The notes: generated by a model from the letters alone, not told the origin. Shown: positions 15,284 to 25,070, counted from the first letter of the stretch. The stretch: DNA of 64,000 nt from Ignavibacteria bacterium (GCA_014654705.1 JACVZY010000010.1:26290-90289); one strand, 5' to 3'. Numbers and translations: made by a program.

Positions 15284-17110
15284 ATGGCTGCACACAACAC
15301 CAACGGCAAAACCTACCACTCCTCGCATGAACACTCACAGGGGCAGCATCCTGATCCGTCGGCATGGACACTCCTCAAAAAACTCTACTACCTTATTCAT
15401 GCGGAAAAGCGCGATATATGGGTCTTGGTGACGTACTCAATTATTTCGGGTTTACTGAGTTTGATTGTACCGCTTTCTTCGCAAGCGATTGTCAATGCTG
15501 TTCAGTTGGGAGTAGTAACACCACAGTTGATTGTGCTTTGCATAGTTGTGGCGCTGGGTATGATGATTACCGGCGTTTTTATTCTTATGGAATCGTATTT
15601 AGTTGACCTCGTGCAACGCCGCTTGTTCGTAAGGGCTGCACTTGATGTGGCAACCCGACTACCCAGAATCCGTTTGGATGCTCTCTCCGGCGAATATGCG
15701 CCCGAACTGGTTAATCGCTTTTTTGATGTTATCACCATCCAAAAATCGCTCAGCAAAATGCTCTTGGATGGCTTGAGTGCGTTATTAGTGGCGATGGTAG
15801 GTTTAATTCTGCTGGCAGTGTATCATCCGATTTTTATCGTTTTCGATTTTTTACTGTTCTTTTTTGCCGCTATCGTTGTGTTCGTGCTGTCATATGGTGG
15901 TTTGCAGACAAGCATTAAAGAATCAAAGAAAAAATATGCTCTTGTGGAATGGCTTGAGGAAATTGCTCGCAGCCACACGAGTTTTAAGGTCTATGCCACA
16001 GAGCAGTTTATTATTGAGCGTGTTGACCACATTACCGATGAGTATGTGAAAGCTCGCGGGAAGCATTTTGCGGTTCTCGCACGTCAGCTTATGGGTTCGG
16101 CTGTTTTCCGTGCTATTGCGAGTGCAGGGGTCTTGGGTGTGGGAGGATTTTTGGTCATTGAACAAAGTATTTCTATCGGGCAGCTTGTGGCGGCAGAACT
16201 GGTGATTTTGTCTGTCTTAAGTTCCTTAGAAAAACTCATCAGTCAGTTCGATATTTACTACGATTTGCTCACTGCCGTTGATAAAGTCTCCTACATCACC
16301 GATAAAGCGCTTGAAAATAATGTTGGTGAGCAGTTTGAGCGCCAATTTGGTGCGGCTTCCCTTCGCCTCCATAACGTTGTTTTTGCCTACCCAGACAGCC
16401 CGCCAATTCTGCGCGGCTTATCGTTTGCGGTGGCTCCCTGCTCGCACACGAGTATCGTTGGTGAACCCGGTTCCGGAAAGACAACCATCACCAACCTTTT
16501 GGCGCGTCTGTATGAAGCGCAAAGCGGCGGCATTCTTCTCAACGGTCAGGAAATACGGCATCTCCGAACTAGCGACACACGGGCAGCTATTGGCATTGTC
16601 ACGACTAATTTAGAAATCTTCGATGGCACGGTGCGAGACAACATCACTCTTGGACGGCATTTTAGCACGGAAGATATGGAGTGGGCGCTCAAAACAGCAA
16701 GCGTCTATGAAGAAATCGTACAACTGCCGGACGGCTTGAATACAGATGTTTTGGCAACAGGTGTGAATTTATCCGAAAGCATCCTGTGCCGCGTAATGAT
16801 TGCCCGTGCAATCATTGCTCGCCCCCAGTTGCTCGTACTGGACGAAGCATTCCACACGCTCGACCAAGCTCGAAAACTCCAGATTTTGGATACTATCTAC
16901 ACTTGCGGTAATTGGACGATTCTTGATATTTCCAATGACACCGAAAATATCCGTCGCTCTGATCGCGTACTGGTACTCAAAGAAGGTGTTGCCGTAGAAA
17001 ATGGTACCGCTGCGGAACTTGCCGCCAACCGTAACAGCCTCTTCTCAAACCTATTCCCAATGCTTTCGGAGGACTTACGAGTATCGTCGGAGAGCAGCAT
17101 CAGCGGATGA
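15284..17110 (+). CDS. ABC exporter-like protein with degenerate ATPase domain
   Basis: A 608-residue fused permease/ATPase with the architecture of a type IV ABC exporter: an His-rich N-terminus, about six membrane segments over residues 40-310, then a nucleotide-binding domain. Walker A GEPGSGKT (393-400) and Walker B LLVLDEAF (Asp520, Glu521) are intact. The signature LSGGQ is replaced by LSESI (496-500), the Q-loop Gln by Thr441 (IVTTNLEIF), and the H-loop His by Asn551 (LDISNDTEN). It may therefore bind ATP but hydrolyse it poorly or in an unusual way. The gene starts 91 bases after recG. No accessory membrane-fusion protein or substrate gene is adjacent, so the cargo is unknown. It might pair with a second, normal half-transporter encoded elsewhere. 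Confidence 0.85.
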   Translation: MAAHNTNGKTYHSSHEHSQGQHPDPSAWTLLKKLYYLIHAEKRDIWVLVTYSIISGLLSLIVPLSSQAIVNAVQLGVVTPQLIVLCIVVALGMMITGVFILMESYLVDLVQRRLFVRAALDVATRLPRIRLDALSGEYAPELVNRFFDVITIQKSLSKMLLDGLSALLVAMVGLILLAVYHPIFIVFDFLLFFFAAIVVFVLSYGGLQTSIKESKKKYALVEWLEEIARSHTSFKVYATEQFIIERVDHITDEYVKARGKHFAVLARQLMGSAVFRAIASAGVLGVGGFLVIEQSISIGQLVAAELVILSVLSSLEKLISQFDIYYDLLTAVDKVSYITDKALENNVGEQFERQFGAASLRLHNVVFAYPDSPPILRGLSFAVAPCSHTSIVGEPGSGKTTITNLLARLYEAQSGGILLNGQEIRHLRTSDTRAAIGIVTTNLEIFDGTVRDNITLGRHFSTEDMEWALKTASVYEEIVQLPDGLNTDVLATGVNLSESILCRVMIARAIIARPQLLVLDEAFHTLDQARKLQILDTIYTCGNWTILDISNDTENIRRSDRVLVLKEGVAVENGTAAELAANRNSLFSNLFPMLSEDLRVSSESSISG

Positions 17111-17333
17111 CTGTGATGGGCAGAAAAGAAATTTCTTCAATGCAGTGAAATTGTTTCCGATTATGAAAAATTTTCATAAATTCATCCCGTTCAGAGAAGT
17201 ACAGTCTGGAAAAAACTCTTGCGAACTGTGTGTTATTCCTGCGTCGAGCCTTTACTTTGATTGAGAGTTGATATTTTCGCAGACAATCCGCTTTGCCCAA
17301 CATATACCATTTTCTTTCACCCTTTTAATCCTC

Positions 17334-17339
17334 CGGAGG
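17334..17339 (+). promoter_or_regulatory. Unusually strong Shine-Dalgarno site
   Basis: GGAGGA four bases before the ATG at 17344, within a CCTCCGGAGG palindrome. Most genes in this window lack a recognisable Shine-Dalgarno sequence, so this one stands out and fixes the start of the acyl-CoA ligase gene. Confidence 0.75.
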
Positions 17340-17343
17340 AACT

Positions 17344-19068
17344 ATGCCTGCTACTCTTGATGCTCAAACAACCGCAGCGCGTCCGTGGCTTCAATTCTAC
17401 GACAAAGGTGTTCCACCCACACACGAGTACCCGGAGTTTGCGCTTTGGGAACTTGTGCGCGATTCCGCCAAAAAATATTCCGATAAGGTTGCCTTAGACT
17501 TCATGGGTTACACCATGACCTATACGAAACTCTGGGAGCAGGTGCAGCGCTTTGCACACGCACTGCAAGCACTCGGCATCAAAAAGGGCGACCGCGTAGC
17601 GCTGATGCTACCTAATACACCGCAGTTTCTCATCGGATTTTATGGTGCACATCTTGCCGGAGCGACAGTAATTGCGATTAATCCTGTTTATTCTTCGCGC
17701 GAACTTGAACATGTTTTGCGGGATTCCGGTGCGGAAACATTAGTCATTATTGATTTGAAATATCCTATTTTCCGTGAAATTGCTGCCAATTCCCACATCA
17801 AACGTACCATTGTAACAGGCATACAAGACTATTTGCCATTCCCGAAAAATCTCCTTTATCCATTCAAAGCCAAAAAAGAAGGGATGTGGGTAGAAGTCAA
17901 GCAAGCGCCGGACATTTTCTTCCTAAAACACCTTTTGGACAAATACGGTCCCACGCCCGCCAAAGTCGATATCAATCCGAAAGAAGATATAGCAATGCTC
18001 CTCTATACGGGCGGCACGACCGGCTTCCCCAAAGCAGCAATGCTCACACACTACAATCTTGGCACCAATGCTATTCAAAACAAACTCTGGACACCCGGCA
18101 TTAAGCTGGGTAGCGAAGTCGTTGGCTGCGTATTACCATTTTTCCACAGCTACGGGCTTTCTACCGCAATGAATTATGGCATAGAAATCGGCGCAAAACT
18201 TGTCCTCTTCCCTAAGTTTTCTGCCGGCGATGTCATTCAAGGTATCCAGAAGCACCGCATTACACTCTTTCCGGGGGTTCCGACGATGTATGTGGCAATT
18301 AACAACTACCCCGACCTCAAGAAGTACGACCTCAGCAGTATTCGCTGCTGTATGTCCGGCGGTGCGCCGCTTCCGGTGGAGGTGAAGCAGCAATTTGAAT
18401 CCGTTACGGGCGGAAAATTGCTGGAAGGCTACGGTCTTTCGGAAAGTTCACCAGTATTGACGGCAAATGTTTTTGGCGGAAACCTGCGCGAAGGAAGCAT
18501 TGGTATTCCTCTTTCGGATACTGACATTCTCATCATGAGCGAAGAAGGAAATCCCGTTCCCAAGGGCGAGGTCGGCGAAATCTGGGCTGCCGGACCACAA
18601 ATTATGAAAGGTTATTGGAATCGACCTGAGGAAAACTCCAAAACCATCCGTGAGTACGACGGAAAGCGGTGGCTCGTCACCGGCGACATGGCACGCATGG
18701 ACGACGATGGGTATTTCTACATCGTTGACCGCAAAAAAGATGTTATCTTGGTTGGTGGCTTCAATGTATTCCCGCGCGAAGTGGAGGAAGTTCTCTATGA
18801 ACACCCGAAAGTCCAAGAAGCAGTCGTGGCGGGCATTCCCGACAAATTCCACGGCGAAACTGTCAAAGCATATATCGTTCTGAGCGCAGACCAAGAAGCC
18901 ACAGAAAAAGAAATTATTGAGTTCTGCAAAGAGCGTATGGCGGCATACAAAGTTCCCAAAAAAGTTGAGTTCCGCAAGGACTTGCCCAAAACAATTATCG
19001 GGAAAATCCTTCGCCGCGAACTCCTCGCTGAAGAAAAAGCGAAAGAAGCGGCTGCAGCGACAAATTGA
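17344..19068 (+). CDS. Long-chain acyl-CoA synthetase (AMP-forming)
   Basis: A 574-residue ANL-superfamily enzyme that activates a carboxylic acid with ATP to an acyl-adenylate and then to the acyl-CoA thioester, most likely of a long-chain fatty acid. Motifs in order: P-loop LLYTGGTTGFPKAAMLTH, the linker motif GYGLSESSP (A5), YFYIVDRKKDVILVGGFNVFPREVE (A8), and a C-terminal PKTIIGKILRREL with the adenylation lysine (A10). The start is fixed by the strong ribosome site at 17334. A hotdog thioesterase gene follows about 110 bases after its stop, beyond a hairpin. FadD-type function is likely; exact chain-length specificity cannot be read. Confidence 0.88.
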   Translation: MPATLDAQTTAARPWLQFYDKGVPPTHEYPEFALWELVRDSAKKYSDKVALDFMGYTMTYTKLWEQVQRFAHALQALGIKKGDRVALMLPNTPQFLIGFYGAHLAGATVIAINPVYSSRELEHVLRDSGAETLVIIDLKYPIFREIAANSHIKRTIVTGIQDYLPFPKNLLYPFKAKKEGMWVEVKQAPDIFFLKHLLDKYGPTPAKVDINPKEDIAMLLYTGGTTGFPKAAMLTHYNLGTNAIQNKLWTPGIKLGSEVVGCVLPFFHSYGLSTAMNYGIEIGAKLVLFPKFSAGDVIQGIQKHRITLFPGVPTMYVAINNYPDLKKYDLSSIRCCMSGGAPLPVEVKQQFESVTGGKLLEGYGLSESSPVLTANVFGGNLREGSIGIPLSDTDILIMSEEGNPVPKGEVGEIWAAGPQIMKGYWNRPEENSKTIREYDGKRWLVTGDMARMDDDGYFYIVDRKKDVILVGGFNVFPREVEEVLYEHPKVQEAVVAGIPDKFHGETVKAYIVLSADQEATEKEIIEFCKERMAAYKVPKKVEFRKDLPKTIIGKILRRELLAEEKAKEAAAATN

Positions 19069-19093
19069 TACTCTTACGATAAAAAAAAACTTC

Positions 19094-19129
19094 AAGCCCG
19101 CTTCAGTACTTGCTGAGGCGGGCTTTATT
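19094..19129 (+). terminator. Terminator after acyl-CoA synthetase gene
   Basis: Stem AAGCCCGC (19094-19101) with GCGGGCTT (19118-19125), followed by TTATTTAT. A run of nine A precedes it, so it could also act on the other strand. Confidence 0.75.
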
Positions 19130-19176
19130 TATACGCTCTGACAAATCAACAACACTCCCAAGCCAGCAATAATACT

Positions 19177-19599
19177 ATGTGGTTCATCACACCAACTCTT
19201 GAGCAAATCAACCAAATGTCGCGCAATACGATGGTCGAACATTTGGGTATTACCATCACTGCCATTGGCGAGAACTACATCGAAGCCCGAATGCCGGTTG
19301 ACAAGCGCACGCATCAGCCGATGGGCTTGCTGCATGGCGGAGCCTCGGTCGCGCTCGCGGAAACGCTCGGTAGCTTCGGCGCTTTCCTCTGCGTGAATCC
19401 AGAAGAAAAAGCGTGTGTGGGGCTAGAAATCAACGCAAATCATATTCGCTCGGTGCGCGAAGGGTTTGTTATAGGACGCGCCACGCCGAAGCACATCGGC
19501 AAAACAACCCAAGTATGGGAAATAACTGTCTCGACCGAAGAAGGAAAACTTGTCTGCGTGAGCCGTTTAACGGTGCAGGTGCTGGATATTTCACGGTAA
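19177..19599 (+). CDS. Hotdog-fold acyl-CoA thioesterase (PaaI/MenI/EntH type)
   Basis: A 140-residue single hotdog domain. NTMVEHLGI at 17-25, MPVDKRTHQPMGLLHGGASVALAETLGS at about 39-66 and INANHIRSV are the signature blocks of the thioesterase group that includes MenI (1,4-dihydroxy-2-naphthoyl-CoA hydrolase) and EntH/YbdB. The catalytic acid is expected in the LAET segment. It could serve menaquinone synthesis, which Bacteroidota-like organisms use, or acyl-CoA proofreading beside the upstream acyl-CoA synthetase. The two genes are separated by a terminator, so co-transcription is not assured. No other men gene is in the window. Confidence 0.85.
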   Translation: MWFITPTLEQINQMSRNTMVEHLGITITAIGENYIEARMPVDKRTHQPMGLLHGGASVALAETLGSFGAFLCVNPEEKACVGLEINANHIRSVREGFVIGRATPKHIGKTTQVWEITVSTEEGKLVCVSRLTVQVLDISR

Positions 19600-19663
19600 G
19601 AGCCACAATATGTTCCTTGGGTTCAAACCCTTCCAATATCATTGACGGCTTTACAGAAAACGC

Positions 19664-19699
19664 AAAAGGCTGTGGTTCCGTTGGAAACCACAGCCTTTT
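19664..19699. terminator. Bidirectional terminator between convergent genes
   Basis: Stem of 14 bp (19664-19677 with 19686-19699, AAAAGGCTGTGGTT) with A on the left and T on the right. It serves both the thioesterase gene and the oncoming IPT/TIG gene. Confidence 0.85.
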
Positions 19700-19727
19700 C
19701 TCTTTTCTCGTACAGTCCACAAATTTT

Positions 19728-22700
19728 CTACCGAATGAACTGCACCGGACGCGAGAGTTTATCGCGCTCGGTGTGGAGAAGAATCCTGTAAGCGCCGCTT
19801 GGAATGGTGCTTGCGTCGAATTCGACGTTATGCTCACCGCCCTCAAACCAGCCTTCGGTAATCGTTTTGAGAAGATTCCCTCGTGCATCTACCAGACTTA
19901 TCACAACGGCTGTTTGTACGGGCAACGCAAATTTCACCGAGACCATGTTTTGTGCGGGATTGGGGCTGATGACCGTGAGAGCGGCAGCAGAGACCGAACG
20001 AATTAAACGCCCGCCCGTCAGCGCCGTAAAGCTCCCGAAAGCGCTTCCTGACTGACTTTCCTCCACAAATACTGTTTGCCCACTGACCATAGTAACGCTC
20101 ATCTGCTCAAATTCAAGCGGCGTGGTGTTCATGGAGCCATAATACACACCCACAGGTATGCTGCCCAAGACCAAAGTCGGCGGAACTGCTGCCGAGAGCG
20201 CCAATGCTTGCGGGGTAAAATTCACGCGCTGAAGCGGATTACGCTGTTCGCCATTACGCACAAGCGTAAACTGCCCTTGTGCCGACGGACTCGGAGCGCC
20301 GGGATTCAGCGCTGAGAGCAATACATTGTGATTCCACCGCACCGACGCTCTCCACTGCGCCGAGCTGGTGCGCAAACGGTCAAGATTCTGCCCACCCGTC
20401 AACTCAAGGCGCAAAGACACGTTCTGACCCGGCGCAAGAGTATCGCGTTCCGCCACAAAGCGAGATTCCAGCACAATGTCGCCCACAAGTGGCGCACGGC
20501 TGAATGCTGATACGTTTGCAACGCCTGTATCAAGGGCGCTTTCCACACGCAACACGCTCTGCAAACTCTGCTGCGTTACGCTTGGCAGACAGCGAATAAT
20601 TGCCGAAACCGTATCGCCCGCACCCACCCAGCGCGGAGCAGTGCCCGTGAGGAGAAAAGCACCATCGCTTTGGAGACGTAATGCTTCTATGCTTGCGGGC
20701 TGCGTATTGCGATTGACAATCAAAGCATTGCGCAGAGTAGAACGTCCCGTCCGAACGGTATCAAAGTTCACAGCAGTTACCTGCCAAAGCCCTGCAGATG
20801 CCGCGAGAAGCGTATCAATCGTGCCGCTTACGCCTTGTATGCTTGCGCTCACCGTCGCGGATTTTCCACCACTCGTGCGTGGCGCAAAGGTAACGGTTGC
20901 TTGCGTAGATTCATTGCGGCGGAGTGTAAAGGTATTCGGCGCCCCGAGTTTGAAGTTGTCTTCTGTCTGTGAGAGCGAAAGCCCGACGCTGACCGCCCCG
21001 GCACTTTGGTTAATGATGGTAAGCTTGCCTTGCTGCGTATCGCCGGGGAAAATTTTTGTAAACCGAGCGGGTTGCAGCAGGAGCGCACGAGCAGGTGCTT
21101 GATAGGTGAAGCGTCCGGGCGCGGTAATGCTACATGCTCCGGCAGTAATCACAACGTCACCGCTTTCTACGCTGCCCACAGTCACAGAAATACTCGTTGG
21201 GGACTGAAGCGACCACGCTCGGACGGGTACACCGCCAATACTGATGCCCGTTACTGCCTGCAAGCCTACTCCCGAAATCGTCATGGTCGTCTGAGGATTG
21301 CCGCTTGCGGGCACAAAACTGTCAATACTTGGGCAAGGAATAAACGTAAAGCGTGCCGTTGCGGTAGTCTCACCGCCACGAGTGCGCAGAGTCAGCGTCA
21401 AATCCGGAACGGTCGTCATACCGAAATCCGGAACGATAACAGTCATCTGCGTTGGGGAGAGAACCGTAAAGACCGCATCACGACTACCAATACGCACCGA
21501 ACTTGGCGCCGAAAACCCTGCACCGGAGAAATTCTGCCCCGTGAGCGTGAGCGTGGAACCTGCGCCGGAAGTAGTTGGCGTAAAACTTTGTATGCTTGGC
21601 GGCGGGAAAAAGACGAATTGCTGCGTTGAGCGACCGCTATCAAGCGGGTTCGCAACAAGAACAATGCCACTTGCACCACCACTTGCGACCACAGCGCGTA
21701 TTTCTGAATCAGAAACAACTTGAACGCTTGAAGCCGCCACGCCGCCAAAGGTTACGCGGTTTGCACCACGAAAATTTGAGCCGCGAATGGTGATAGCTGT
21801 GCCTTGTGCGGCGGAATCAGGTAAGAAACTCATCACCTGCGGTGTACGCACGATTACAAAGTCATTTTGCGACTGCGTCGTACCGATGCTGTTGGCAATG
21901 CTAATGCGCCCTGTTTCTGCGCCGTTGGGCACTTGCACCGTGATTTGCGTATCGCTGCTGCCCGATGGCACGGCATCAATCGTTCCGTCTGCTGCATTGG
22001 CAAAACTCACGCGCGGCGTGGCGCCAAAATCGCGCCCCCTAATGGTAATACTTGTTCCCACGCGCCCCGCTTCAGGGCTGACACTTGCAATGACGGGCGC
22101 ACCCTGCTGAACGCGCACGACGAATTGATGCGTTGCCACACCACCAAGCCCGTTATCAGCGGTGATAATCACGGCAGCGGTTGAACCGGAAATTGCCGCA
22201 GGAAGAAGCGTGAAGCGCACAAGCGGTCGGCTACCAAACGTCGCAGAACCTGTACCAAGGCTTACGGTGAGGCGCGTGGAATCACTGGAGCGAACAGTGT
22301 ACTTTAACGGCAAATAGTTATCATCGTAGAAAATGTCTTTCGGAAGTACACCGCCATTTGCTGCGGCTCGTACTGCTGTACTTCCCGGCAATGCTTCTGC
22401 CTCAATAAAGACAGAATCAGTGCGTCCGGCAAACATTTGGCGCTCCGCGACGGGGTTAATAACGGCGGGTGCTGTAATTGGCGGATCGTCCAGAATAACT
22501 GTTGCCGTTGCGTTCTCGGTGTCCACATCATACTGTCCCACAGGCGAGGGCAAAAGCTGCACGACCATACGTCGCTTGCCCTGCCGCCCCACAGGTATTG
22601 AAAGGGCAGAAGCAAGGAAGCCTTCGGGATTATTCACATACAGTTGGTCGCTCCACCGCGCACGGACAATAATAGGAGCAACATCAATTCTATTTGCCTC

Positions 22701-24386
22701 CGTGAGAGTAGGTACACCCCGAATGGGAATAACGCTTTCCCCAAAGCGCAAGGTATCGAGCGTGGAGGTGCTTCGCACCGGCAGAAGGTCGCCCCACAAG
22801 CCATTAATAGGAGCGATGGTGCGGGCAGGAAAAAATGGTAATTGGCTGACCGCTACGGGCGGAACAGGCATTTGAACGTCTGACGTTTCATTACTCCGGC
22901 GCGTATCGGTTACGGTAATGCCGCGCAGAACATTGATGGGAGCATTATTGCTGTCAAAATAACTAATCCTAACAATCGCATCCACACTCACGTTCCAATT
23001 GCGCCGCTCGACAAGAACAGCGCCTGTTTGCTGGGCTTCGGGTGGGTAGAATGTTGCACGGCGCTCGTTCAGCGTCAGCGTTTTGGCAGCTTGGTTAATA
23101 ACCGCTCCTCCGGCAGCATTTCCAAGCCGTAGAGCCACCTTGGGGCGAGCATATACTTGATCGACAAAAACAATGGTCTCCGGTGCAACCGTCGAACCGC
23201 CGTCAGCAGAAAGATTGACAGGCACACCGCTCACAAAAGGCGACAACTCAAGCGCCGGATAGACAGCAGTAATCGTCTCCTTTGTGCCGATGGTAGCCAC
23301 CATGAGCGTATCACTTGTGTTAATGGTGGTAATGGGTCTTACCCCGCCAAAATTCACCTGTGCATTGAGCAGGTTCGTGCCGCGAATATATACGGGCGTG
23401 CCGGGTCCGATAATATTGGGCGAAACAGACGTAATGATAGGGCGAGGCACAAACGTAAAGGCATCTCTGGAAGCAGCAGTACCGCCGGGTGTCGTAATTT
23501 CTATAATACCCGTTCTACTGCTGTTGCCGATGTTAATAATAAGCGGATTTTGAGAAACAACCTGAGCCGGAGAGCGCCCCACGCGCACAGAGGTGATGTT
23601 TTGTAAGTTTACTCCGGTAATGGTAATGAGCGTTCCGGGTCCGCCTTTGTCTGGGCTGAAGCTGGTGATGCTCGGAGCACCTTGTGTGGGTTGGATACAT
23701 TCCAATACACCTATACTTGTAGCAGATGCTAGCCCAGAAAGAGGATCAGTATTCGTAATGACGATAGGACAACTGGCAGTACACGTTGCTTCAAATATCA
23801 AAGTATCTCGTGGAACAGGCGGATCTATGCTTATATCATTTGATTGAACACGGTCAACAATTGTCATCGGCTGCCCACATACCGTTACTCGTACACTGGG
23901 ACGAAAACCACCGCCATATACATATACTCTCGTTGTTCGCCCTGCAAAGATTCTTTTTGGAGTATAGTCATAAATAACTGGAGCTTCAATCGTATTGAGA
24001 TATTTGAAAGGGAAAGCATTGCTGCAATCAATCGTGATAAACCCATCACTTGCACTGCCAACGCTAAATTTTATTTCAGAACTGGACACAAACTCTATGT
24101 TTTCTGTTTGAACTGTGCTGTTAATCCGAATGACTGAACTTCGCGTAAAATTGCTACCATAAAGAGTCATAACGGTTCCCGGACCACCAACCGCAGGAGA
24201 ACCTGATGCAAAGCTGCTTACAACACGAGTAATTACAGGGCACTGCGCCTCTGCTTTCTGCGAAGAGAGCAACAAAACGCCCGTTAGTGCAAAAGCGCAG
24301 AGCAACCGAATCAAAATGGATTGAGCAAGAGCATTTGTAAAGGAGCGACCACGATGTGAACCAAAGGGAAGTATGAACTGGAGCAT
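19728..24386 (-). CDS. Giant IPT/TIG-repeat surface protein with T9SS sorting domain
   Basis: A 1552-residue secreted protein. The signal peptide ends at about residue 48 (KAEAQ). About eight IPT/TIG immunoglobulin-like repeats follow, recognised by cores such as SFSPDKGGPGTLITITGVNL, SVSPNIIGPGTPVYIRGTNL, SVSPEAGRVGTSITIRGRDF and SFLPDSAAQGTAITIRGSNF. Between the first four and the last four lies a non-TIG module with TATVILDDPP and DIFYDDNYLPLKYTVRSSDST that is also present in the protein at 46674-48041. After the TIG repeats come an ASH-like beta domain (FTKIFPGDTQQGKLTIINQ) and a C-terminal T9SS domain (ISPNPAQNMVSVKFALP ... IPSGAYRILLHTE). It is likely an adhesin or surface-layer filament; no enzyme motif is seen. 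Confidence 0.88.
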   Translation of the reverse strand: MLQFILPFGSHRGRSFTNALAQSILIRLLCAFALTGVLLLSSQKAEAQCPVITRVVSSFASGSPAVGGPGTVMTLYGSNFTRSSVIRINSTVQTENIEFVSSSEIKFSVGSASDGFITIDCSNAFPFKYLNTIEAPVIYDYTPKRIFAGRTTRVYVYGGGFRPSVRVTVCGQPMTIVDRVQSNDISIDPPVPRDTLIFEATCTASCPIVITNTDPLSGLASATSIGVLECIQPTQGAPSITSFSPDKGGPGTLITITGVNLQNITSVRVGRSPAQVVSQNPLIINIGNSSRTGIIEITTPGGTAASRDAFTFVPRPIITSVSPNIIGPGTPVYIRGTNLLNAQVNFGGVRPITTINTSDTLMVATIGTKETITAVYPALELSPFVSGVPVNLSADGGSTVAPETIVFVDQVYARPKVALRLGNAAGGAVINQAAKTLTLNERRATFYPPEAQQTGAVLVERRNWNVSVDAIVRISYFDSNNAPINVLRGITVTDTRRSNETSDVQMPVPPVAVSQLPFFPARTIAPINGLWGDLLPVRSTSTLDTLRFGESVIPIRGVPTLTEANRIDVAPIIVRARWSDQLYVNNPEGFLASALSIPVGRQGKRRMVVQLLPSPVGQYDVDTENATATVILDDPPITAPAVINPVAERQMFAGRTDSVFIEAEALPGSTAVRAAANGGVLPKDIFYDDNYLPLKYTVRSSDSTRLTVSLGTGSATFGSRPLVRFTLLPAAISGSTAAVIITADNGLGGVATHQFVVRVQQGAPVIASVSPEAGRVGTSITIRGRDFGATPRVSFANAADGTIDAVPSGSSDTQITVQVPNGAETGRISIANSIGTTQSQNDFVIVRTPQVMSFLPDSAAQGTAITIRGSNFRGANRVTFGGVAASSVQVVSDSEIRAVVASGGASGIVLVANPLDSGRSTQQFVFFPPPSIQSFTPTTSGAGSTLTLTGQNFSGAGFSAPSSVRIGSRDAVFTVLSPTQMTVIVPDFGMTTVPDLTLTLRTRGGETTATARFTFIPCPSIDSFVPASGNPQTTMTISGVGLQAVTGISIGGVPVRAWSLQSPTSISVTVGSVESGDVVITAGACSITAPGRFTYQAPARALLLQPARFTKIFPGDTQQGKLTIINQSAGAVSVGLSLSQTEDNFKLGAPNTFTLRRNESTQATVTFAPRTSGGKSATVSASIQGVSGTIDTLLAASAGLWQVTAVNFDTVRTGRSTLRNALIVNRNTQPASIEALRLQSDGAFLLTGTAPRWVGAGDTVSAIIRCLPSVTQQSLQSVLRVESALDTGVANVSAFSRAPLVGDIVLESRFVAERDTLAPGQNVSLRLELTGGQNLDRLRTSSAQWRASVRWNHNVLLSALNPGAPSPSAQGQFTLVRNGEQRNPLQRVNFTPQALALSAAVPPTLVLGSIPVGVYYGSMNTTPLEFEQMSVTMVSGQTVFVEESQSGSAFGSFTALTGGRLIRSVSAAALTVISPNPAQNMVSVKFALPVQTAVVISLVDARGNLLKTITEGWFEGGEHNVEFDASTIPSGAYRILLHTERDKLSRPVQFIR

Positions 24387-24780
24387 ATATACAACGAAAA
24401 CAGTGAAGGGGAATGTGTCACAGAGTGAAACACCGTCGCAGGAAGGCTAATGCCATAGCGAAGAAATGTTTCAAAGCAAAACACAAAAATACATTTTTTT
24501 GAGTAAACAGAGGTCAATCTCCAATTTTCGTGCCGAAAGTTGAGCATCTTTTTACGACTCACGAAGGCAGTAAGTGCGAAAAAGACAGACCAAAGCACAT
24601 CAACAATACTTTTTTTTGGCAGAGAGATCGCATAAAAACTTAAAACATGACATACCCCTCAAAAATCGTTGCGGGGGGTGCACTATTTTCCGCTTGAGCA
24701 TTTTCGTATTTTTGTATCATAAGTTTTAGAAGCATTCAAAAATGCTTGACAAAATAGTTCTACGAAAGTAAACGCCGCTT

Positions 24781-24927
24781 GTATCATACTATTATTATAC
24801 TGTCGGCGGTATGAAAGCGGGTGTGTATCTGGTTGAAGTGCACACCGAGGGCAGATGCCTACTACGCTTGGTCTTGTATAATTCAAGGCACAAGCGACAG
24901 CTGAAGAGAGGCGGCTGCGTAGCGTAA
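24781..24927 (+). pseudogene. Remnant of a T9SS sorting domain
   Basis: The plus strand reads TVGGMKAGVYLVEVHTEGRC and then LLRLVLYN, which is the last strand pair of a T9SS C-terminal domain (compare LPTGVYMVEVQDG in the protein at 46674). Nothing upstream in any frame resembles the rest of such a protein, and the frame runs on 14 codons to a stop at 24927. A strong terminator follows on the same strand. This is best read as the tail of a deleted cargo gene. Confidence 0.5.
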
Positions 24928-24947
24928 TCGAGTGTCCTCACTTTTTT

Positions 24948-24997
24948 AAACAGCGCATCCACACTGCTTTTCAGCAGCATAGATGCGCTGTTTTTTT
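24948..24997 (+). terminator. Strong terminator following the T9SS remnant
   Basis: Arms AAACAGCGCATC (24948-24959) and GATGCGCTGTTT (24982-24993), with an inner CTGC/GCAG pair and a T7 tract at 24991-24997. It is oriented for plus-strand transcription, although both intact neighbours are on the minus strand, so it belongs to the lost gene. Confidence 0.85.
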
Positions 24998-25070
24998 GTG
25001 CGGCTGAAAATCTTTCTAGTTGAGCATCTTTCTATGAGTACCGTGCCACGAACATATCCAACGTTACCCC

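Larger units (their letters stand above)
24387..25070. other. Intergenic region with a decayed coding remnant
   Basis: About 680 bases without an intact gene. It holds the upstream region of the IPT/TIG gene (minus strand), a plus-strand remnant of a T9SS sorting domain with its terminator (24781-24997), and a 14-bp direct repeat (AGTTGAGCATCTTT) at 24538-24551 and 25018-25031 that brackets the remnant. No clear promoter was identified. Confidence 0.6.
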
